The notes under the pieces were generated by a model. The model had not been told where the DNA came from, searched no databases, and worked only from the letters and a program-made list of their open reading frames with translations. Shown in pieces: positions 49,007-61,028 of a stretch of DNA of 64,000 bases. The stretch lies in contig CAUJNA010002168.1 of assembly GCA_963377175.1 (NCBI GenBank), forward strand, positions 325,001 through 389,000, written 5' to 3'. Every line of letters starts with the position of its first letter. Positions within the stretch are counted from its first letter, which is position 1. This DNA is from Effrenium voratum (lineage: Eukaryota; Sar; Dinophyceae; Suessiales; Symbiodiniaceae). Position numbers and translations under genes: made by a program.

Positions 49007-50152
49007 TCAAATAGCTTCCCTTTTGATTAACGAAAGGAACCAAGAAGGCCGTCTTCGTTTTGGACCAAGGGCCATCGAGTGTTCAGCAGCTCGGATGTTT
49101 CCGTTTTCAGCAAATGTTGGCCGGGTTTCATGCAAGCTTGCAAGAGGGCGCTTTGGCAAGGTGCAAGTAATTTCTACCAGGGCCTAAGCAATCGGAAAAG
49201 GGTCGTGGGTACTTTAGGAGGAAAATGTTAGCATTTAGTTGGCCGCTTGTATCACAGTAGCATGTCCTGTTTCTGAACGCGTGCAGCCAAATTGCCTTTG
49301 CACCCTGTCAACATGCTAGCTTGCAACATGTTCCAGGCATGGTCGAAGCCTGCGTCATGTTGAACAGTTAGGGCATTTGTGAGATGCAAAGCGCGCTGAA
49401 TCACAACGCAGCCCACGCCACACATGTTCCAGCATCAAAATGTTGCTTATAGCTGTCGTGTATTCGACTTGCAGGCTCTGATATCCGCCATCATCGCAAT
49501 GGTGCGTGTATTACGAGTAGTTCAAAGCTGCAAGAGTGTCAATGTTTGTCCGGTAATCACACACGGACCCGTTCATTTCTCTTGTGGGACCTCCAAAAGT
49601 GGCAATTCCATCAGAACTCATCAGTCAATTGCAACTTTTGAAGGGGAACCGAGTGATCCTTGTACAAATGAGCGGCGTTTGTTTTGCCCACAAGCTAATA
49701 AAGTAGGGAGAGGGATGTGCGCCATGCTACACATGAAGGATTTGCGGAAGGGATCTGTTTCGCAGAAGGTTTGCGGAAGGTTCGCAGCTCCGCGGAAGCA
49801 TGGCGGCGGAACGGTACTTTCCTGACTTGCTTGCTTAAACTGACTTTCCTTTGCGCACCAATACTTGCGGAAGCAAATCTTGTGAAAAGCACCGCGGAAG
49901 GTTTGTGGAAGCAAATGATGAAAGCCAAATGCCCGGAAGTCCGTGAAAGGGACCTCTTGGCCCGCTGCAAGGATGTGGAAGGGTCCGCTGAAGCTAGAAA
50001 AATGTCTAATCAAGTTTAAGGGAATAAAAGGACAGCCCTCAAACGGTGCAAACAATCCGGATGAACCCAGACAATGGGCCAACCTGACTCATACCCCCCC
50101 TCAAGGTCAACAAGGTTTGGGAAAACCAGACTTTGGGGTCCCTCGCATTAAT
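49007..50152. other. Region without recognisable gene
   Basis: A cluster of TGCGGAAG-type motifs (49740-49920) resembles the GCGAAAGC cluster at 36.1-36.4 kb. Overlapping frames on both strands here follow that repeat. Confidence 0.4.
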
Positions 50153-50263
50153 CTGGGTGAATTGTAACAACCTCACACAACCTCACCCCAAATGGTGGTT
50201 TATGTGGGGAAGAGCCCCCCAGCCACCTTATCTCAGGTTGGTGAAAACATATAATTCACCCAG
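50153..50263 (+). repeat. Family L inverted-repeat element, best copy
   Basis: CTGGGTGAATT at the left and AATTCACCCAG at the right. Inner parts (AACCTCACACAACCTCACC, CTCAGGTTGGTGAAAACATA) match the copy at 23754 in reverse. Confidence 0.8.
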
Positions 50264-50773
50264 ATCAATCTGGACCTGGCCAGTCCTCTCTGGTCCTTTC
50301 CTGGACCTCGGCTGTCCAATAGAACCGCAATAGGAAAGAAAAGTCAGTCAGATGGGGTTTCGGGCTATTCGGGGGAGGGAGGGGGGCTAGCCGAGCTTGT
50401 CAAAGCTTGTTTGTTGTTAACACTAATTGTGATAAGACATTGACTATTTCCGGCTAGTTCTGTTTTGCTGGAATGGCAACCCTTGAGGCTATAAAGGGAG
50501 TAACAAGAAGTCAATGTTGGCAAAAGTATTAGCTTCAGTAATTTAAAATTTGATTGTTTGTGCTGGAAAGGGGCGTCTTTAATCAGAGGAGGTTGTGGGA
50601 GGTGCCCCAAAAAAACTCAAGAGGGGCATCTTTGGGCCAAACCTTGAAGTAGTATTGGCTGGCAGTCGGCTGGGACAGCCGGGCGTCTTTAATCAGAGAG
50701 CCAGAGGGGGTGTATTAATGTGCCATCAATTGATCATGGGTGTGTTGAGCGCCCATTGGAGGGGACCCCCTAG

Positions 50774-50924
50774 CCAAATGGCTGTTGTTGTCAAAACCGT
50801 TTTGGGATCCCATTTTTGGGGTTTTCGGTGAATTCACCACCCATTTTGGAGCCTTTTTTCGTTGGGATCGAATCGGATGTTCACTGGGGGTACGGGCTTT
50901 TGCTTTTGGCCAAAGAAGGGTTGG
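50774..50924 (+). repeat. Family E element
   Basis: CCAAATGGCTGTTGTTGTCA, CCGTTTTGGGATCCCATTTT, GGTGAATTCACCACCC and TCACTGGGGGTACGGGC. The right end reads TTTTGGCCAAAG. Confidence 0.8.
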
Positions 50925-51639
50925 CTGCCCGCCCTGAGAAATCAAGCCTCACACACAGGGTGGCAACCACATCTTTCCTCTCTGACGGGAGGCCTCGGGC
51001 ACTTGGCGTTTGATGAAAGTGGAGAACGCGGTCCATTCAAAAAACGAGAGTTGACAAATGCTTCTGCTTCTGCTTCAGTCTCCAAAGTTGGTCATCACTA
51101 AGGACACCTAGCATTTGTTTAGGGCGTCAAAGCTGCCTTGTGGCCAGCAGGCTCCCTTGGGAATCCGACGGTCTAACTTAAGGGTTTTGTGAGGCCCGCC
51201 AACCCCAAAGAATTTGTGTTGCCCACATGTGCTCGCGTTACCTTTCAGATGAATCTGATGATGCAACAGGGAGCGCCCTTTTTGTGTGCTTCAACGGTGG
51301 CCGTTAGAGAATCATATTTTCTCATTTCTGGATCTGAGAAATGAGGGAATGACCCCACACTGAACCATCCCTTGGGGTTTCCTTTAAGTGGGTCCCTTCT
51401 GGTTCACCAAATAAATTGTGGTGGGGTTGTGGGGTGCTGTGATACCAGATTAAGTACAAAGTAAATTAGCAATTGGTATGTCGGTCAGCCAGCAAGATTT
51501 GACCGTATGATGGATTCCCCAAAAGTCGCGGATGGACCAACCACTTCCAATCGCTGTAACAAAATAAATAAAACAATCTTGCGATATAGGTGTGTCTTGT
51601 TTTGCGGGGGACTCCACTTCTACAGCGAAACCACCGGGA

Positions 51640-51702
51640 AGAAGGCCATGGTTTGAACCATGGCCTCTTAGGTGGTGCGAAATGGATTTCGTCCATCCAG
51701 TA
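51640..51702 (-). repeat. Family C element, right half
   Basis: GGTTTGAACCATGGCCTCTT, AGGTGGTGCGAAATGGATTT, then CGTCCATCCAGTA. Confidence 0.65.
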
Positions 51703-51948
51703 TGGGGTTTCTCATAATATCGATTGACCCCTTACTAAAAAGAAACCCTTCACCCGTTTTGGGGTTCCATGTTGGGTACCTGTTTTTGACCGAAAGCAAA
51801 GGTTGGGTGTCTTTACTATATGAGGGTACCCCTTCTTTGGTGGGTTAAAAGAGACAGACTTATCTGGGTGTTTCTATGGTTTTTCCTCTTTGGGGTCATG
51901 GAAGGCTATCCTTCTTATCCCCTTAAGGCCTTATTAAGTCAACAATCA

Positions 51949-52143
51949 CGATGACATGTAAGGCCCAGAGGGTTACTGTGCGGTAGAGCATGTCCTTGCA
52001 TGAAATTGTCATTTCATGCATGATTGCTTTGGCTCAAGATTGACAACAGCGCGCTGCCGCGCGTTGGTCGCCCCTAGGGAAATAATCTGTTCTCCTTTGA
52101 AGGTCCCGCCGGGTTTCCCCCCTTTTGTGTCAACTGTGTTTTC
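51949..52143 (+). repeat. Dispersed repeat O, copy 1
   Basis: GATGACATGTAAGGCCCAGA, CATGTCCTTGCATGAAATTG, ACAGCGCGCTGCCGCGCGTT and GGTTTCCCCCCTTTTGTGTC. About 195 bp, repeated in the same orientation at 56400-56605. ATTTCATGCATGAT and GCGCGCTGCCGCGCG give it internal hairpins. Confidence 0.85.
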
Positions 52144-52173
52144 CTCCGACCGTCTGACGGTCGTGCATGGAAG

Positions 52174-52273
52174 TCCGTGCGAGCCGCGGCACCCGCGGTG
52201 GCAAAGGACCGCGCGCTCGCTCGCCTCTCTTACACGTTGCAGCAAATCATCGTGGACGAGCACAAGAGGCAAG
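52174..52273 (+). CDS. Probable exon of an unidentified gene
   Basis: After the acceptor GCATGGAAG the frame encodes SVRAAAPAVAKDRALARLSY then TLQQIIVDEHKRQ, with a GT donor at GTCGGAGG in phase 1. It looks like an amphipathic helix pair, and third positions are GC-rich. The exon begins 30 bp after dispersed repeat O. The open frame continues to 52383, so a longer exon is possible. Product unknown. Confidence 0.5.
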
Positions 52274-52383
52274 GTCGGAGGTTCGAAGCTTTGTTCACTT
52301 GGCAACGTACACTTAACCATTGGTCCTTGTGGTATCTCAATCAAGAAGCGCGGGAGGATCCCTACCCCTTAACTAAAGGAATT

Positions 52384-55300
52384 TGAGGGGGGGTGGTGAG
52401 AAATGGAATTCCATTTTCCAATTCCATGTATCGAGTGCGTGAAGGCAGGCAGGCTCACCCATCATGCCCGCTTCCCCACAGGCTTTTCAGACCGGGATGG
52501 TAGCCTTGGCACGCGGGTCATAATCACTCTCTAAGTACCCTGCCCCTAATTGCTGACGTAGCCAAGAGATGTGTCGGTGGGGCGCCCACCTCGAGATCCA
52601 ACCATGTGCTTTCTGATTCGCGCGACATAGCATCAAGCGCCTGGCTTTCGCCGGGCATCGCTGGGCCATGCCGCCCTCGAGTGGCAAAGCGAGGGGCTGC
52701 GGGCTCAGACTTGGAATGGGCAGTGGGGGGAGATATGCTTAGATTTTCTGGGCCGGCTTATTGGCGTTGAAAGGTCCACAGTGTTTTGGACTTTTTCGGG
52801 GGCGCCCCCAAGTCAGGCACCTCCTAAGGCTGCCAATACTAGATTTCGCACTGGAAATGTGAGAGTAGTCTCGGCATGTCTCGGCAATACCGGTGCGACC
52901 GCGCATGTCGGAAGGCGCGGATTCGCAGACTCGATAGACTCGATGGCAGTTGGGGAGGCGTTTGATGGAACAACCCCCAAGGGGTGGTGCCTCCGAGCAT
53001 TTCCGAGCCGTTTGGCACTCCTTTCTGATGGGCATCCTCCAAAATGGTCGCTCGGCATAAAGCCCCACCGCCTCTACTACATGATGTTCACAAACGCTCT
53101 CAGTGGAAAAAACATACTTGAATGCCTCATGCTCTCATCCCTCGCTTGCTTGCCGCTGCTTTAGCCTGCTGCTCATCAGCATGTCTGGCCCGCGAATGAA
53201 TCATCTAAGTACTCGTATGCGCCACACGTACAGTGGCCGAAAATCGCCATAACCCTGGAGTAGCCCGCCCTGTTTTCGAGGGAACCAGGGGCAATTTGGG
53301 CCCAAATTTCGTTGACCCATGTTACCCCTTTCTCTCGGAAGAGCCTTCACAGGAGGTCGGAGCCACACATGGTTTCAACATGTTTCAACATTTTTAAGTA
53401 GGTTGGTGCCGCCCTGGAAACTTGTGTTTGGTCGGAACCCAAGACTCGGCTTCTCTTTGGTGTACCCTGGAACCTTCAAATCTTTGAATCGATTCGTTGG
53501 GGGATGTTGGAGCGTTGGCGGTTTGCCGGATGCAGCCCAGGCAAAGGTTGCCTGGGGCAGACTGCACGTGCACAACTTTGAATGACAACCCGAAAGCACG
53601 TGACAACACTATCCCGGCTGGCAGCCCGTTCCACCAACTCCGTAGCAAGATGTAGCGCGGGTTCTCCCCCTCCATGTTTAGAAGCCCACATTCTACTTGA
53701 GAGCACGCCCATGTGGCGGACGTCCATGATTTGTCTCTCCTTGACTGGGACATCCCCCGTGAAGATCAACTCTCTTTTGGTGTGGGGGCTCCGACAGACT
53801 GCCTCACGCCAGGAAATTGGTCGACTCCACGCAAGGCCACCGGCGAGAGGAGACGCGAGCTGGTGAAAATGCATGCATGAGGAGGCTGCAAGACTTGCAC
53901 CAGCCTTTGCTTTCTTTTTTGTCAGGCTGCGCAAGCTGAGATGGATTTTTTTATCTCCAGCTCAGCAGACAGGCAAGACTGAGGGCATGAATGAGTGGAA
54001 TTACGCGCAGCACTCGCTGGCCTTGGCTTGTCAGGAAGCCAACTTCACAGCTGGCAGGCAGAGCAGGTGCCAAGCTTGGTTTCAGGTGCAGAAGCCGCTT
54101 GTGCACCTTGTCCAAGACAAGCGCTCGAAATCCGAAGGGCAGCCCATGGATATCACTGCCCCAGCAGACTACAGGGGGAATTGCGCGGAGCAGCCACAGG
54201 TCCTGGCGTACTGCCGCAGCTCTGGCATGCCAATGGGTTGGTGCTCAGCACTTTCCGCGGAAGTTTGCAGAAACTAGCCGGAAGAATAGTTCTCGAAGCA
54301 AGTCAAAACCGAGCTTCCGGCGGGCAGCTGCAAGCGCATCCACCTTCTGCGCGTGGAGGAGGACGATAGAGAATGCGCCGGCACATGCTTGGGCGTAGTT
54401 GACATGCTTGACCCGCCGGAGACAGTGCTGCGCGAGCTAACCGCTACAAGCGTTCAAAGGCAAACCACGGTGATACGGTGATTACGTTCACGCTGACGAA
54501 GGCTAGCCGTGAGGCCTTGCTTCGCTTGGAAGCTGCTTCGCGCTGCGGTGCTGCCCAGAGATCCAAACCCAAAGATACGGAAGCCCCCAGCACGGCCGCG
54601 GCGCTAAGCGTACGATCCTTCCCAAAAGCTGCCGGCGAAGCCAGAACTATCGCAGACTTCTTTGCCACACTTCATCACTGCTTCAACTTCGCTGGAGTGA
54701 CCCTCCTGGATAAGGAGGGCAAGATTGAGCTTCGAACCCAACATTTCCTTCCGGCCCTGAAGTATTCCTACAAGTTGCACGAAGCGCCTTTCAGTCTTCA
54801 TCGACTGGTCTGTTTTTAGTCTTTGCCCCACAACGTTTCCCTTCGATTTCTGGGCCTGTGGTCAGCTGATATTAAAGCCTTGCATGGGGGAAGCCGGAGG
54901 GAGAGGGGTTTCGATTCAGATCCCGCGGCGTGGAAAACAGCAGGCAGCACAAGCACACTATTCCGGATATTCCCGCATCTTCCAGTTTTGGTCATTGACT
55001 GCCGCTCTGCAATGTTTTGTGTCACAAATTGCATTCCCCAGATGTGGCAAGCAAAAGCACATTGGCGTGTATCACGGTTGTGTGATCGGTGGGCGGAAGC
55101 AATGTTGCTACTTGGTGAAAAATGTTGGTTGATGATATGTGCCAGGTTGACCCCTACATCTAACATTCCATTGCGGTTGGTAGCAGTTGCGCCTTGTTTT
55201 GAGTCTAGTCTCTTTGGAGCACTGGATCACGGGTGATGTTGCAGTGTTCCAAGAACACGGTCCGGCCCCCCTTCAAGGAGGTGTAGCTTTTTTGAGCGCC

Positions 55301-55438
55301 TTCTTGAGAGCCTTGCAAGGGTGCGCGGAATCTGGGGAGTGTGCAAGGGGGCTGGTAAGTGGGGTTGTACGAAGTGGGTCGTAAGCGGAGCGCCCCATTG
55401 AAAGGGAAAGCTTCCACAGTCTAGATCTGATCTGCGAG
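52384..55438. other. Region with many overlapping frames, no assigned gene
   Basis: 53.5-54.8 kb has moderately coding-like sequence in changing plus frames (for example GEARTIADFFATLHHCFNFA at about 54637-54696 and MNEWNYAQHSLALACQEANF at 53989). It suggests a decayed gene or transposon with several frameshifts. No domain is recognised. 52.4-53.4 kb shows nothing convincing. Confidence 0.35.
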
Positions 55439-55544
55439 GACATTTGTGCCCCAGTGCCTGGCTACTTCGACATTGCTTTTGCCGAGCAGAAGGGCCACGC
55501 GTACTCCAAGGCCGTCTACTACCAGGTGGTGGGCAAGCTCAGGG
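55439..55544 (+). CDS. Probable penultimate exon of an unidentified gene
   Basis: After the acceptor ATCTGCGAG the frame encodes DICAPVPGYFDIAFAEQKGH then AYSKAVYYQVVGKLR. Ending at AGGG before GACTTG (GA donor) makes it join the next exon at 55766 as KLRGSVAALKK without a break. Alternatives are a GT donor after CAG at 55525 or termination at the in-frame TGA at 55553. Good coding bias. Product unknown. Confidence 0.58.
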
Positions 55545-55765
55545 GACTTGCCTGAGGCTTGCAAACATTTCAGACATCTGCAGACATCTGCAGACCATTG
55601 GTTTGGGTATGCTTGGACTTTGCAGCTTCGCTTGGAGCGCAGCTTTTGCAAAAGGTTGGCTGCGGAATGCACCCTCTGCACAGGAAAAAACATATATCCG
55701 CACATCCTTACACTGCAAACGCGCTCGAAATCTTCCCGGCGCCTTTCGTGCCCGGGCATTCCGAG

Positions 55766-55848
55766 GATCGGTGGCGGCGCTGAAGAAGTTGTTCGCGCTG
55801 GTGGTGAACCATGGGCCGAAATTGATCCCGGCGATCGACATAGGATGA
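55766..55848 (+). CDS. Probable terminal exon of an unidentified gene, with stop codon
   Basis: After the acceptor ATTCCGAG the frame GA-TCG-GTG-GCG-GCG-CTG encodes SVAALKKLFALVVNHGPKLI and PAIDIG, then TGA at 55846-55848. Almost every third position is G or C. The sequence resembles a C-terminal helix. Other frames are open but have poor codon-position bias. Confidence 0.52.
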
Positions 55849-56399
55849 TGCAGGTGCGAAGACAGGGGCTGCTTGATTTCCCATAGTGACAATTTGCACA
55901 ACCGGCATTTTGAATGGAAAGCTCGTTCATGGGGAATCCAGCGGGATGTGTCATGTAGTGTCCGCAAAGCTAAGAAAAAATGCGGCGACTCGCTGTGCGG
56001 CGTTTCCTGGTTTGAAGGGATGCCAAAAAGTAAAACACTGACTTTTTATTCCTCCCTGTTTTCCACACCCACATCAATCGGGTTAAGGATTAGTCACCCT
56101 TGCCAGTTGGTTCTGCGCTGATGGACAACGCGAACAGAGGTTCATGTTTGTTTGTAGATGGCAACAAAGACCCAGACGAGCGTTTTGAAGGCAGGCATGA
56201 CGAGGCATGCGCATCACTGCCATTGGTTGGTTTCCTGTGGAGGCTGGCGTGAGTCGCCTCGCGACTTAGCCCGTGGTTTTGCAGTCGCCACACATGCATT
56301 CTGACTTTGTGACGAGCTCAAACGTTACGTTGCGGCCATGACATCAACGTGACTACACGGCTTGAATCAGCACATTTCCTGCTCACGGTAAAACATCGA

Positions 56400-56605
56400 C
56401 AACGCGGTGACATTTAAGGCCCAGATGATTCCTGTGCGGTAGCGTGTCCTTGCATGAAATTGTCATGCATGATTGATTTGGCTCAAGACTGGAAACAGCG
56501 CGCTGCCGCGCGTTGGTCGCCCCGAGGGAAGTAAGGGAGAGGTTACAGCCACGGTTCTTTTCAGGTCGCGGGTTTCCCCCCTTTTGTTTCAATTGTGTTT
56601 CCCTA
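56400..56605 (+). repeat. Dispersed repeat O, copy 2
   Basis: GGTGACATTTAAGGCCCAGA ... GTGTCCTTGCATGAAATTGT ... ACAGCGCGCTGCCGCGCGTT ... GGGTTTCCCCCCTTTTGTTT, matching 51949-52143, with an insertion before the last block. Confidence 0.85.
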
Positions 56606-56822
56606 TTTTCTGAGTTATTAAGTGCAAATCTCCTAGGCGTAGGCTTGTGTCCCTTGCCTTGTTCGGGTTGATGAGGCATGGTTTGCTTGAGTTGTCCACC
56701 CCCAAATCGGCCCAAAATCGCCCCATAGACCCCCTCCAACCTGGCCCCCCCCCCCGCCTGAAGGGTCCAGTGATCAGGGTCACTTTTTCGCTTGAAGTCT
56801 CAGGCGCTGCGCTGAGCCCAAG

Positions 56823-56855
56823 GCGAAGGTGGGCAAGGCCCTCACGGCGCCCCAG
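56823..56855 (+). CDS. Possible short exon, unidentified
   Basis: After GAGCCCAAG the frame encodes AKVGKALTAPQ, followed by GCTGGG (possible GC donor). Very short. The same frame stays open downstream. Confidence 0.28.
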
Positions 56856-56906
56856 GCTGGGCCAGGCCGCTTTTTGGGTACTTGGCGTCCATCTCAGGGT
56901 GGTAAG

Positions 56907-57005
56907 CTTACCTCTTAAAAAACAACTTTACAACTTTTTGGGTAACATGGGCTATATGTCTGTAAAAGATTAACTTCCCCAGGGCTTGGAGTTTTAAGGG
57001 GTAAG
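56907..57005 (+). repeat. Family J inverted-repeat element
   Basis: CTTACCTCTTAA at the left and TTAAGGGGTAAG at the right, with TTTTTGGGTAACATGG and AACTTCCCCAGGGCTTGG inside. Second copy at 61285-61395. Confidence 0.82.
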
Positions 57006-58111
57006 TAAGAGGCAGAAGCCAACAGGGAGACCAACAGGAAAATGTTTTTGGTTTCGGAAAAAGGGGAGGGGGGAGTCAAGGGAGTAGCCGTTTGTTGTGG
57101 TTTTAAAAGAGAAACCAAAAGGACAGCCGCCATTTTGGGGGGCACACTGAAGCCCCCAAGCTTATTTTTATACGGCACGCAGCCACATCCCCACCAAGCC
57201 AGCCCAAACCCATCCTGGATATCAGCCCTTTGCCAAGCCAAGATGAACCCCAACCAATCCGAAGGCCCGCTCCCACTCAGATCTCAGCAAGCCCCAAAAC
57301 TCACCTGAGACCAGGCCAAAACCAATAGGCAGCCCCAGGTCCGAGCGAGGTGGGGGGGTCCCAGGGACGCGGGCTAACCATTGACCCCAGCCTGCGAGTG
57401 AAGCAAGGGTTCCCCAGCCAACCTGTTTGGCAAAAAGCCGGGGCTCGCAAAAACAATCTCAACCATGGGATGACGCTACAAGCTGCCCTTCCCAATTAGG
57501 CTTGATTTGATTTGTACACTTGGTTTTGCTTGAAGGCCGGGTGGCTCAGGGAACTTTCAATGTCATACTGTGGATGGTTGCGAGATCCGTTCGCATCAGC
57601 TGGGATGGATGAAGCATGAGAAACCCTTGCGAGAATCCTGGGACTGACGTGTGTAAACCGCCCAACCCGCCAGCAGCAAATCATAGGCCTCCGCCGGGCC
57701 CTCAAAACGCGCGCCCTGACAACTGGAGGAAGCCACGCGTTTTTGGGCGGATTTTTCCGTGGTCAAAAGCCTGTCCTCGGGCCCATCGTCTGCAAATCCT
57801 TGGGGCGTTCGGCGACCCTTTGACTGGTGGCTTGGATCGGAGTTTGAACTTCGGTCGGGTTGCCTTGAGAGGCAACCAATGGTTTGCATTGCTTGGATTG
57901 GGATTTGAGCCCTTTCAGGTGGGAAAATGGGGAAACTTGTCCGTGACCAAGCCACCAAACCACCAAACCATGGTTGTTGACGGGAAACATTTTGCCTTTT
58001 TGCTTATCGTGGTTTAGTGGTTGAAATCCAACCACTTCACTGCTAAAATTTGACTGTTTGCTGTCCTTCCAACGTCAACCAAGAAACCACCCAACCAAGA
58101 GGAAGCCGAGA
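57006..58111. other. Region without recognisable gene
   Basis: Contains one family C end (TACTGTGGATGGTTGCGAGA at 57566) and a stretch TTTAGTGGTTGAAATCCAAC (58013) that recurs in altered form at 58428 together with CCTTCCAACGTCAACCAAG. No convincing exon. Confidence 0.4.
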
Positions 58112-58170
58112 ACCCACCGGGACCCGCGACCCGGACGAGCTCCGCTCGACCGCAGGCCATGACCTTCGCA
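58112..58170 (+). CDS. Possible exon, unidentified
   Basis: After GGAAGCCGAG the frame encodes PTGTRDPDELRSTAGHD with strong third-position GC. An alternative reading from 58156 gives AMTFAFLVCGLQLESVSE. The frame is not settled. Confidence 0.33.
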
Positions 58171-58971
58171 TTCTTGGTGTGCGGCCTGCAGCTGGAAAGC
58201 GTTTCAGAAATCGAAAACGAAATGCGATGGGGGAAGAGGTGATTCTTGTGTCTCAAAACGAGAAAGGAACGCTTGAAAATGGCTGGTGTATTTGTTTTTT
58301 GCATTCAATTGGAACTGTTTTTCGTTTGGTCTTCTTTCAGTTTCCCTTTATATAGTTCACCAGATACACCCCTTCCGCGGCGCTTGTGGAAAAGGTCATG
58401 TTTTCCTCATTTTTGCTTATTGTGATTTAGTGGAAGGAAATCCAAGCACTGAATTGTCAAAATTCAGAAGATGTTGCATCCCCTTCCAACGTCGACCAAG
58501 CAATTTGCGGAAGAGGTCAAAGAGTCCACGCGTGGACTCCTGGCCCCATAGCTTTCGGAGACTTTTGGAGCACCGGAGCTTTGGTCCAAAAGGGAGTTCA
58601 GATTCCACTTCCTATTCAGTCCATCACAAAATCGAAACCAAACCAGGCCCAATGAAGCTTTGGTGCATTTTGCCAAGGGATGTTGGGACTTTAACTTTTC
58701 GATCCAACTAATGGTTTTTCATGGTTTTCCGTCTTGAACCACTAAAAGTTAGGAGCAGAAGGTTTTCCGTCTTGAACCACCAAAAGTTATTTTCACTTTT
58801 GGCAGGGGAGCAGAAAGCAGCCCGAGGGATGTTGGTGACGGTTTTTCAGGTCGGCGACGAAACTACGGCCTCGGGGTCCGTTGGAAGGCATGTGAGTTAC
58901 GACTCTTAGCGAGTCCTCAAAGATTTGTTTGCGGGCTCGGCCAGGCAAAGAGACGCTTTTAGCAACTGGTT

Positions 58972-59072
58972 CCAGGTCCCCCAGTATACCGTGCCCATGT
59001 ACATCCTTTTTGGGGAGGGTTCCCCTACTAAAAAGGGTACCCTTATTCTAACCTCTCTACTGGAGGACCTAG
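58972..59072 (+). repeat. Family A element, shortened centre
   Basis: CCAGGTCCCCCAGTATACCG to CTACTGGAGGACCTAG. The AATAGACTACAGAAA segment is deleted, leaving CTACTAAAAAGGGTACCC. Confidence 0.92.
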
Positions 59073-59647
59073 GGTTTAGAGCTGGTGCTTTTGGATGTGT
59101 CCGTCTGCGCACATTCCATCGTTTCGAACTCGACGCGATACATGACCCGAATCCCACAAGTGGGATCTCGCTTGAAATGACCTTACATGTTAAGTTTGAC
59201 AAGATATGGAACAAAGCTGCTTTTGGAGGTTTGGGGTCTTTGCGATACCCCTCTTCCCGGCGAGCTCCTGTTCAAATCGGCTCGTCTGACTTTTTCTTGA
59301 GAGGTCACCACTTGGGACAAGCTTCCGCGGGTGTTCTACAAGAGGTTGGCGAGATGAGTTGCTTTCGTTCTCCCTCGCGACATTTCGTGCCGACATGAAA
59401 GTTGTGTGTTTCTTGTTTTTTCCCGTATCCCTTTGCTTAACCGCCGGAGCAAGAGGTTGTGTTTTGTTTTGTTTTGTGCGTGTTTTTTTTCCCTTTTTTT
59501 TTTTTTTTTTTTTTTTTTTTCGCGCAGGTCTCTTAGACTTGATGGTGCTCAGTCGGGAACGAGGGAATGAACCTGTTGGGGTCCCCTTGAAGAAACCACC
59601 AGTTGGATGCCATTCCCTCATTCCCTGCCTATCGCACCAGCAAGTGA
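59073..59647. other. Region without recognisable gene
   Basis: Includes a run of about 28 T with a preceding GTTTTGTTTTGTGC stretch (59460-59520), and GAACGAGGGAATGA...TCATTCCCTGC as a loose inverted pair (59558-59630). No exon-like segment. Confidence 0.4.
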
Positions 59648-59786
59648 GCCACAATCAAAACCCGGGTAGATGAAGGTTTGTCAGAGATAATCCCAACCAT
59701 AAATAGCTGCGGCCGCCCTCATAATTCTTTACATGGTTCTGGGTAGATCATTTTACTACCGGGTTTTGATTATGACTCAAGTGGAG
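59648..59786. repeat. Family Q inverted-repeat element
   Basis: GAGCCACAATCAAAACCCGGGTAG (as two overlapping blocks) at the left is inverted at the right as CTACCGGGTTTTGATTATGA + CTC. 139 bp. Confidence 0.75.
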
Positions 59787-59928
59787 GTATGCGACACCTT
59801 CCTTGAGAGGGAACTTGGGACTCCCCTCCCTGTCAGAAGCGCCGAGCCGAGGATCGGCTTGGTGGTGTGCATGGTGTGCCTCTTCTGCAGCAGCAACCAT
59901 CAGGACGCACAACACACTCATGGCTCTT

Positions 59929-60041
59929 GAGCATAGGTGTCCTTTTTGGTTGTTTTGATAGAACAATAGATGGCCTGGTGTACCTGGTGGTTTAATCATC
60001 TACCAGGGCCATCTATTTTCCCTAAAAGGACACCTATGCTC
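59929..60041. repeat. Family M inverted-repeat element
   Basis: GAGCATAGGTGTCCTTTT at the left, and its complement AAAAGGACACCTATGCTC at the right. TAGATGGCC/GGCCATCTA inside extends the pairing. Confidence 0.85.
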
Positions 60042-61028
60042 TTGAGACACACCCCAAGCTGGGCAGGAAACTCCAGGGACACCGACCGAATGCCACCGTG
60101 CATGGGGTGGTGACGCGAAATCCCGAAAAAAATCGCAGCGTTCAGAAGCCCAACGGAATGAGAACCGATTTCCCGAGAAATACCATAGTTTCATGTCGTG
60201 GTTTCAACCATGGTTTCAACCATAGTGGTTTTAACCAATAGTGTGGTTTCAACCATAGTTTCAACAATAACACCTTGAGGGTGTTTGGAATGAACCTACG
60301 GATTCCCTTAAAGAAAACCATAGGGGATGGTTTATAGGGGTGATTTCCTCATAAGCAGCAAGTTGGTCGCCACTTTGTGCGCTCTTGGCACTGTCATCGT
60401 CATTGCCAGACGAAACTCGCCTAGCATACTCGTCTATGTCTTCGCCTCTCTGGCTTTCCTTCATTTTCCCTTTCCACCGGAAGATATTTTCGATATCTTA
60501 GCTTTTGGCAGGAGGTCTAAGTCTGGACCGGGCCATGGGGCCTATCACTTGGGGCAAGGAGGAGTGATGTCAACAGGACCTGTCTGCCTCAGATCCAAAT
60601 GTATTTGGTGAGTAGGAGTGATGTCCCATCTTACTACTTGGCCTTTGGGTCGCTGAGCGTTTACAGACGAAGAGAACGTCACCCTCAGCAGGGCTTTCAA
60701 GGCCTGCTTAAAAAACAGAATCACTGCTGCAGAAAAGAAGCGCCTTTTTGCTCAGCTCCCTATGTGCCGTGGTGAAATTCCACGACAACTCGGGGTCTCC
60801 GATTTTAATCGGAGGCCGGCTTGTGATCCTGGTCTGTTACAAGAAGGGAGTCAAAACGGGGTCAGTTGATGCATTCGGGCCAGTCAAAGAAATCACTTTT
60901 ACCAATTGGTTGGAGGACCCCCTTGTAGAGGTGATATTTGCCAGATGCATGCCACAAATCGTTCAGGAATTTTGACCGGGATCTCCTTCAAAGAACCTAA
61001 AAAAATCCGAATGTCGCCATTTGGGTTT

